Shown piece by piece: positions 7,434 through 12,196 of a DNA stretch of 12,196 bases. The notes beneath the pieces are model-generated. The model saw only the letters and a list, made by a program, of their open reading frames with translations. It had not been told where the DNA came from and did no database searches. Source of the DNA: Propionibacteriaceae bacterium (GTDB taxonomy: Bacteria; Actinomycetota; Actinomycetes; Propionibacteriales; Propionibacteriaceae); NCBI GenBank assembly GCA_030544185.1, contig JAUNRO010000022.1:1-12196 (forward strand), written 5' to 3'. How positions within the stretch are numbered: the stretch's first letter is position 1; each line of letters begins with the position of its first letter. Made by a program: the position numbers and the translations under genes.

Positions 7434-8054
7434 ATGACGAATCTGGTTCCGGTCGAGATGCCCTCCCCCGACACCATGGCGGGCCCGTGGTCGGTCGCCG
7501 CCGCCCTCAACATCCTCCAGGGCTGGGGTGATGACGACTGCAACGCCCACGACGGGGACTTCTGGTTCCACGACGGCGGGGGCAATTGGTGCAAGCTGTT
7601 CCGCTTCGCCGATGGCCGGGCGGTGCTGATGGGCCACGACCACGAATACTCCGAAACCTACTTCGCCGAGGCCGCCGAATATTTCGAGGAGCCCGCCACC
7701 GATCTCCTCGCGGGTGCGCCGGCCTGGTGGGCCCAGGTCGCCCAGGACCAGGCCCTGCGCGGGGACATGCCGTGGGTGGGGTTCATCTATGGCTGGGACG
7801 GCACGGGCTGGTCGCGCGCACCTTATGCGGCGGACGACGGGCTGACGTCCCTCAACCCACCGCTCGTGCGCGACCGCGTGCTGGACCAGTTGGACGACGA
7901 GTTCCCCGACGCGGGCGAGGCCGAGTGCCGGGCCCTGATCGATGCCGCGCCGAATCTCACCCGCGCCCACCTCGAGGCCCTCGGCACGTTGTCGGAGCTG
8001 TTCGACCAGGCCGTCGCGACCGCCCGCGCGTTCGCCGGCCCGGGGCGCCGCTGA
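7434..8054 (+). CDS. Hypothetical protein, acidic and Trp-rich, unknown function
   Basis: The protein is 206 residues, with no signal peptide or membrane segment. I do not recognise a characterised family. It has several distinctive blocks: WSVAAALNILQGW (19-31), DFWFHDGGGNWCKLFRFADGR (42-62, with a short break), GHDHEYSET (67-75) and WVGFIYGWDGTGW (114-126). The C-terminal half is helical and acidic (145-195). The dense Trp/His/Asp blocks suggest a conserved fold rather than low-complexity sequence. They recall an uncharacterised actinobacterial family, which I can cite only from impression. Codon use matches the neighbours. The ATG has no well-placed Shine-Dalgarno site, since AGGAG is 16 bases away. 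A CANNNT hexamer at 7422-7427 stands 6 bases before it, so a leaderless start is possible. It diverges from the GalT-like gene and is followed, 53 bases on, by treY. Confidence 0.8.
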   Translation: MTNLVPVEMPSPDTMAGPWSVAAALNILQGWGDDDCNAHDGDFWFHDGGGNWCKLFRFADGRAVLMGHDHEYSETYFAEAAEYFEEPATDLLAGAPAWWAQVAQDQALRGDMPWVGFIYGWDGTGWSRAPYAADDGLTSLNPPLVRDRVLDQLDDEFPDAGEAECRALIDAAPNLTRAHLEALGTLSELFDQAVATARAFAGPGRR

Positions 8055-8095
8055 ACCGGACGCGGTCGCCGCTCACCCCATCCCGCGCCTCGGCA

Positions 8096-8108
8096 TAGGG
8101 TGGGAGGG
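8096..8108 (+). promoter_or_regulatory. Predicted leaderless-type -10 element of treY
   Basis: TAGGGT (8096-8101) fits the actinobacterial -10 pattern TANNNT and ends 6 bases before the treY GTG, placing the transcription start at the GTG itself. GGGAGG fills the six bases and touches the start codon, too close to act as a Shine-Dalgarno site. No clear -35 was seen. The same spacing occurs at ppk2. Confidence 0.4.
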
Positions 8109-10402
8109 TGAGCGCACCCACCTCGACCTATCGACTCCAGATCCGGCCGTCCCTCACCCTGACCGACGCCGCTGACCTCACCGACTATCTGGTTGAGCTC
8201 GGGGTCGGCGCCGTCTATCTCTCCCCCGTGCTGACCGCCACGACCGGGTCCGACCATGGTTATGACACCGTGGACCCCACGACGATCGATCCCGCCCGCG
8301 GCGGCGAGGAGGGCTGGCGCGCACTTGTCGACGCCGCCCACGCGAGGGGTCTCAAGGTCGTTCTCGACATCGTTCCCAACCACCTCGGCGTCTCCGAGCC
8401 GGCCGAGAACCCCGCCTGGTGGAGCGTGCTCGCCGAAGGCCGCGACTCGGCGTACGCCCCCTGGTTCGACATCAACTGGGACCGCGCACCCCTGCTGCTG
8501 CCGGTGCTCGGCGATGACGGCCTGGCCGCGCTCACGATCGACACGGTCACCCACGACGACGGCACGACGAGCCACGAGCTGCGCTATCACGAGCACCGGT
8601 TCCCGGTGGCGGCCGGAACCTTCACCGAGGGGGACTCCGCCGCCGACGTCCACGCCCGGCAGCACTATCGCCTCGCGCACTGGGAGAGCGGCAACACCGA
8701 GCTCAACTATCGGCGCTTCTTCGCGGTGACGACCCTCGCGGGCGTACGCCAGGAGGATCCCGCGGTGCGCGAGCAGACCCACGTGCGGATCCTGAAGATG
8801 ATCGCCGACGGCGACGTCGATGCGCTGCGGGTGGACCATCCGGACGGGCTGGTGGACCCGAAGGGCTACTTCACCTGGCTCGCCGAGCAGGCGCCCGGCG
8901 CGTGGCTCATCGCGGAGAAGATCCTCGAGCACGGGGAGGAGCTCCCGGCGGACTGGCCGATCGCCGGCACCTCGGGCTATGACGCGATGACCGAGGTCAA
9001 CCAGGTCTTCGTCGATCCCGCCGGCGAGGAGACGTTCACCCGCTTCCAGGCCGAGGTCGTGGGCGACCCGCTGGACCTCGCCGAGCACATCCTCCTCGGC
9101 AAGGCCCAGGCGGGCACGATCCTGCTGCCGAGCGAGCTGGACCGGCTGGTGAGGCTGGTGCCGCAGCTCCCCTCCACCGAGGTCCGCGCCGCCCTGGTCG
9201 CGATCACTGCGCACTTCGAGGTCTATCGCTCCTATGTGCCCGACGGCGTCGGCTATCTGATCGCCGCAGCGCAGGCGGCCGCCGCTGCCCGGCCCGAGCT
9301 CGCGACGACCGTCGAGGCTCTCGTGCCGCTGCTGGCCGACCCGGAGCTGGAGCTCGCCCGGCGCTTCCAGCAATACTCCGGCGCGGTCATGGCCAAGGGC
9401 GTCGAGGACACGGCCTACTATCGCGCCAACCGCTTCATCGCCCTCAACGAGGTCGGCGGTCACCCCGCGAGCTTCGGGATGCGGCTCCAGGACTTCCACG
9501 AGGCCATGGCCCGCCGGCAGGAGCGGCTGCCCGAGTCCATGACTGCCCTGTCGACCCACGACACCAAGCGCGGGGAGGACGTCCGGGCCCGGCTCGCGGT
9601 GCTGGCCGAGCTCCGCGAGCTGGCCACCCCGTGGCTCGAGTCCTTCATCGACCGTTCCGGCATCCCGAACCGTTCGTTTGCGAACCTGCTCGGCCAGACC
9701 CTGCTCGGTGCGGGCCCGATCGCTCCCGAGCGCCTCCATGCGTACGCCGAGAAGGCCATGCGCGAGGCCGCCGACGGAACCACCTGGACCCATCCCGACG
9801 AGGTCTTCGAGCAGTCGGTGCACGCCGCGGTCGATCTCGCCTGCGACGACGAGAACCTCCGCGACGGGCTCGAGCGGCTGTGGACGCAGATCGAGCAGCC
9901 GGGCTGGTCGAACGCACTCGGCGCGAAGCTCGTCCAGCTCACGATGCCGGGCATCCCGGACGTCTATCAGGGCACGGAGCTGTGGGAGGACTCGCTGGTC
10001 GACCCGGACAATCGCCGGCCGGTGGATTTCGGCGTACGCCGGAGTCTGCTGGGGCTGAGCGAGGCGCCCTGGGTCGACGAGACGGGGGCCGCCAAGTTCT
10101 GGGTGGTCCGCCAGGCCCTGCGGCTGCGGCGGGAGCGGCCCGAGCTGTTCCGGGCGTACGCCCCGGTCTCCGCGACCGGGACCGCCGGGCATCACCTGCT
10201 CGCCTTCGACCGCGGCGGGGCGATCACGGCGGTGACCCGACTGCCCTACACGCTGTCGACCGACCACGCCGGCTGGGGTGACACCCAGCTCCCCCTCGCC
10301 GGTCTCTGGCGCGATGTGCTCACCGGCGTCGAGCATCACGGGCCCGCCCGCCCGGCGGAACTATTCGGTCACTACCCCGTGGCTCTCCTGATTCGCGACT
10401 GA
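8108..10402 (+). CDS. treY: Maltooligosyl trehalose synthase
   Basis: The protein is 764 residues, within the family range. It is a GH13 cytosolic enzyme that turns the reducing-end alpha-1,4 link of maltodextrins or glycogen chains into an alpha,alpha-1,1 link. TreZ then releases trehalose. The N-terminal STYRLQ (6-11) is diagnostic. GH13 regions follow: DIVPNH (87-92), DALRVDHPDG (238-247) with nucleophile D243, AEKIL (269-273) with acid/base E270, and LSTHDTKRGEDVRAR (481-495) with the transition-state pair H484-D485. Also typical are MAKGVEDTAYYR (428-439) and MPGIPDVYQGTELWE (613-627). The C-terminus is a beta-sandwich domain. The GTG start is the only one compatible with STYRLQ near the N-terminus. 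treZ and treX, its usual operon partners, are not in the window. The gene ends 33 bases before ppk2. Confidence 0.96.
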   Translation: MSAPTSTYRLQIRPSLTLTDAADLTDYLVELGVGAVYLSPVLTATTGSDHGYDTVDPTTIDPARGGEEGWRALVDAAHARGLKVVLDIVPNHLGVSEPAENPAWWSVLAEGRDSAYAPWFDINWDRAPLLLPVLGDDGLAALTIDTVTHDDGTTSHELRYHEHRFPVAAGTFTEGDSAADVHARQHYRLAHWESGNTELNYRRFFAVTTLAGVRQEDPAVREQTHVRILKMIADGDVDALRVDHPDGLVDPKGYFTWLAEQAPGAWLIAEKILEHGEELPADWPIAGTSGYDAMTEVNQVFVDPAGEETFTRFQAEVVGDPLDLAEHILLGKAQAGTILLPSELDRLVRLVPQLPSTEVRAALVAITAHFEVYRSYVPDGVGYLIAAAQAAAAARPELATTVEALVPLLADPELELARRFQQYSGAVMAKGVEDTAYYRANRFIALNEVGGHPASFGMRLQDFHEAMARRQERLPESMTALSTHDTKRGEDVRARLAVLAELRELATPWLESFIDRSGIPNRSFANLLGQTLLGAGPIAPERLHAYAEKAMREAADGTTWTHPDEVFEQSVHAAVDLACDDENLRDGLERLWTQIEQPGWSNALGAKLVQLTMPGIPDVYQGTELWEDSLVDPDNRRPVDFGVRRSLLGLSEAPWVDETGAAKFWVVRQALRLRRERPELFRAYAPVSATGTAGHHLLAFDRGGAITAVTRLPYTLSTDHAGWGDTQLPLAGLWRDVLTGVEHHGPARPAELFGHYPVALLIRD

Positions 10403-10436
10403 CAGCGTGCGGGCAAACACGGGTACGCTGACGCAA
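10399..10436 (+). promoter_or_regulatory. Predicted leaderless promoter of ppk2
   Basis: CTGACA (10399-10404) resembles the -35 TTGACA and overlaps the treY stop codon. TACGCT (10424-10429) fits TANNNT and ends exactly 6 bases before the ATG, so the predicted transcript begins at the start codon. The spacer of 19 bases is a little long. No Shine-Dalgarno sequence precedes the ATG, which supports a leaderless mRNA. The -10 overlaps a GTACGC hexamer. Confidence 0.5.
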
Positions 10437-11359
10437 TGAGCCAGTCGAAGAACGGCGGGAAGAACGGCAACGGCAAGAACGGCAAGCCGAAGCGGATGAA
10501 CAAGAACCTCTATGAGGCCGAGTTGTTCCGGCTGCAGGGCGAGCTGGTCAAACTGCAGGAGTGGGTCAAGGCCACCGGGCAGCGTGTGGTCGTGATCTTC
10601 GAGGGCCGCGACGCCGCCGGCAAGGGTGGCGCGATCAAGCGGGTCACGGAATATCTCAATCCGCGCATCGCGTCCATCGTGGCACTCCCGACGCCGACCG
10701 AGCGGCAGAAGACGCAGTGGTATTTCCAGCGCTACGTCGAGAATCTGCCCGCAGCCGGGGAGATCGTGCTGTTCGACCGCTCGTGGTATAACCGGGCGGG
10801 CGTCGAGCGGGTGATGGGCTATTGCACGGCCGAGGAATACCGCCGCTTCCTGCACCAGTGCCCGATCTTCGAGCGGCTGCTCGTGGAGGACGGAATCATC
10901 CTGCGCAAATACTGGTTCTCGGTCTCCGATCACGAGCAGGAGAGCCGCTTCCGGTCCCGGATGACCGACCCCATGCGGCGCTGGAAACTCTCGCCCACCG
11001 ATCTGGAGTCCCTCACCCGCTGGGAGGCCTACTCCCGGGCGAAGGACGAGATGATGGTCCACACCGACATCCCCGAAGCGCGCTGGAACGTCGTGGAGTC
11101 GGAGGACAAGCGCCGGGCGCGGGTGAACATGATCTCCCACCTGCTGGACTCCATCTCCTGGGAGGAGATGCCGACGCCCGAGCTGATGCTGCCGGACCGG
11201 CCGCCGTCCACGGGCTATCAGCGGATGGAGAAAGAACTGCAACACGAGGTGCCCGACCATGCCGCGATGGTGGAGGCCGGAGAGGCGGGGGTCGGCATGG
11301 ACGGGGTCGGCCCCGACAAAGTCACCGTCCACCGCACCTCGGCGCGCGAATCGCACTGA
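10436..11359 (+). CDS. ppk2: Polyphosphate kinase 2 family protein, class I
   Basis: The protein is 307 residues. PPK2 enzymes transfer phosphate between inorganic polyphosphate and nucleotides, class I mainly ADP or GDP to the triphosphate. The P-loop fold shows Walker A GRDAAGKGG (57-65), LPTPTERQKTQWYFQRY (84-100), Walker B VLFDRSWYNRAGVERVMG (111-128, D114) and lid-region residues around FRSRMTDPMRRWKLSPTD (172-189). A long C-terminal tail (about 255-307) and a basic low-complexity N-terminus (1-22, rich in Lys, Asn and Gly) flank the core. Three copies of AAGAACGGC (starting at 10448, 10460 and 10475) encode much of that N-terminus. An in-frame ATG at residue 21 is possible but also lacks a ribosome-binding site. 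The precise nucleotide preference cannot be read from motifs. A link with treY is only positional. Confidence 0.93.
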   Translation: MSQSKNGGKNGNGKNGKPKRMNKNLYEAELFRLQGELVKLQEWVKATGQRVVVIFEGRDAAGKGGAIKRVTEYLNPRIASIVALPTPTERQKTQWYFQRYVENLPAAGEIVLFDRSWYNRAGVERVMGYCTAEEYRRFLHQCPIFERLLVEDGIILRKYWFSVSDHEQESRFRSRMTDPMRRWKLSPTDLESLTRWEAYSRAKDEMMVHTDIPEARWNVVESEDKRRARVNMISHLLDSISWEEMPTPELMLPDRPPSTGYQRMEKELQHEVPDHAAMVEAGEAGVGMDGVGPDKVTVHRTSARESH

Positions 11360-11380
11360 GCCACCGCCGGGCCGGCCCCG

Positions 11381-11397
11381 GGGGTGTGCCGGACCCC
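11381..11397. terminator. Possible hairpin between convergent genes
   Basis: GGGGT (11381-11385) and ACCCC (11393-11397) form a 5-pair stem around a 7-base loop. It lies in the 51-base gap between ppk2 and the opposing gene. There is no T-run on either side, so it is at best a U-less terminator, and the GC-rich context makes chance stems likely. Confidence 0.25.
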
Positions 11398-11410
11398 GCT
11401 GGGATCTGGC

Positions 11411-12196
11411 TCAGCGACCCAGCAACCGATCGGCTCCCCGCTGGACCTCCTCGACCTGGGCGCGCAGCTCGGCGGGATCGTGGCGCACCAGAGAATCCTG
11501 CGTGCGCCGGCTCAACTGCTGCAGCGTGTCGATCGCCTCGGAGGAGGCTGCGATCTCGTCGGCGATCCGCGGTGACAGCTCCTGGACCCGGCCGGGCAAC
11601 TCACGCCCCGCCAGCCCGGCGTACCAACTGCCCATCAGGTCCCGCGGAATCTGGGTCACTCCCGCGGCCTCGTCGATGAGCGCGGTGGCGCGATCCGCCA
11701 GAGCCGCGTGGCTCTCGGTCTGGCGGCCCAACTCGTCAATGCCGTCCGCCAGTGCGCTGCACAGCAGTCCGATCGACGGCAAGGCCTGATCGGAGCCCCG
11801 CGTGCCGTCGATGAGCTCGACTACGAAGCGCCCGGTCATCTCAGTGTGCAGGCGGGCGAGGGCAATGCGGAGCCTGGTGGCCATCGCACTGTTGCGCAGT
11901 TCGTCGAGCACGGGATCAAGCCGCTGGAGGACCGGCGACACCTCGGTCTCCATCGCCGACCACAACCGCAGGGGCATCATCAGCGGCGCCCAGGAAACGT
12001 CGAGGTGCACTTCCTGGATCGCGTTCGCGGTCTCGGCCGAAGCGGTGACCTTCTGACCGAGGAACTCCGCGGCTCCGGTCAGCTCGTGCGCGAACCCGGC
12101 GAGCTGGTCGAGATCGTTGAGCCACTCCTCCAACCGGTCGAACAGTGCGCGGGCGGCGGTGAGCATGCGGCTGAGCACGCCGTCGGCCCCGGGGCG
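11411..12196 (-). CDS. Hypothetical helical protein, probably 5'-partial
   Basis: The minus-strand frame runs from a stop at 11411 to the window edge. Inside it, a GTG at 12176-12178 would give 255 residues and an ATG at 12164-12166 would give 251. Neither has a Shine-Dalgarno site, and the frame stays open to 12196, so the true start may lie outside the window. The sequence is almost wholly predicted helix with heptad-like Leu/Ala/Glu/Gln spacing, for example residues 11-50, 80-125 and 200-255 counted from the GTG. Charged amphipathic stretches such as RIADEIAASSEAIDTLQQL (204-222) recall coiled-coil or chemoreceptor-like proteins. No catalytic motif, signal peptide or membrane segment is visible. 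A short hydrophobic patch WAPLMMPLRLW (63-73) is not long enough for a transmembrane helix. I do not recognise the family. It converges on ppk2. Confidence 0.7.
   Translation of the reverse strand, partial: RPGADGVLSRMLTAARALFDRLEEWLNDLDQLAGFAHELTGAAEFLGQKVTASAETANAIQEVHLDVSWAPLMMPLRLWSAMETEVSPVLQRLDPVLDELRNSAMATRLRIALARLHTEMTGRFVVELIDGTRGSDQALPSIGLLCSALADGIDELGRQTESHAALADRATALIDEAAGVTQIPRDLMGSWYAGLAGRELPGRVQELSPRIADEIAASSEAIDTLQQLSRRTQDSLVRHDPAELRAQVEEVQRGADRLLGR

Noticed and set aside
6136..7437. A 433-codon open frame on the plus strand opposite the GalT-like gene
   Set aside because: The minus-strand frame carries the CxxC and HxHxQ motifs and a ribosome-binding site. The plus frame is low-information antisense.
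7823..10339. An 838-codon open frame on the minus strand opposite treY
   Set aside because: It is the antisense shadow of treY, with repetitive Gly/Arg/Leu/Val/Glu composition. The plus frame has all GH13 catalytic motifs.
10361..11356. A 331-codon open frame on the minus strand opposite ppk2
   Set aside because: ppk2 has intact Walker A and B motifs in the plus frame. The opposite frame is a GC-driven shadow.

Overview
The window is high-GC chromosomal DNA from an actinobacterium. Dense coding on both strands, GTG starts, long spurious antisense frames, leaderless-type promoters and a DUF4921-type GalT-like protein all fit Actinomycetota. The protein set suggests Propionibacteriales, perhaps Propionibacteriaceae, but that finer placement is inference.

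Bases 1-4906, minus strand: the promoter-proximal part of the S10 ribosomal protein operon in classical order: rpsJ, rplC, rplD, rplW, rplB, rpsS, rplV, rpsC, rplP (rplP is cut by the window edge). The genes are tightly packed, with two 4-base stop/start overlaps and two junctions with only 2 bases between stop and start. Upstream of rpsJ is a good sigma-70-type promoter (-10 at 4877-4882, -35 at 4901-4906). It implies a leader of about 250 nt that can fold into several well-matched hairpins. This leader is the strongest candidate for an undescribed element here, possibly an autoregulatory ribosomal-protein leader.

Bases 5014-8054: galE (plus), converging on a DUF4921 protein (minus) that carries the zinc and HxHxQ signatures of galactose-1-phosphate uridylyltransferase. 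The two look like Leloir-pathway partners, although they are not in one operon. The DUF4921 gene diverges, over 38 bases, from an acidic, tryptophan-rich protein of unknown function.

Bases 8055-12196: treY (maltooligosyl trehalose synthase) and a class I PPK2 polyphosphate kinase, both plus. Both starts have a TANNNT hexamer exactly 6 bases upstream and no usable Shine-Dalgarno site, as expected of leaderless transcripts. A minus-strand helical protein of unknown function, probably incomplete at its N-terminus, converges on ppk2.

No tRNA, rRNA, CRISPR array, insertion sequence or prophage gene was seen. Apart from the S10 leader region, no gene-free stretch exceeds about 60 bases. A compositional oddity runs through the window: GTAC is rare, and 15 of its 18 occurrences lie inside GCGTAC or GTACGC, seven of them as the full palindrome GCGTACGC.
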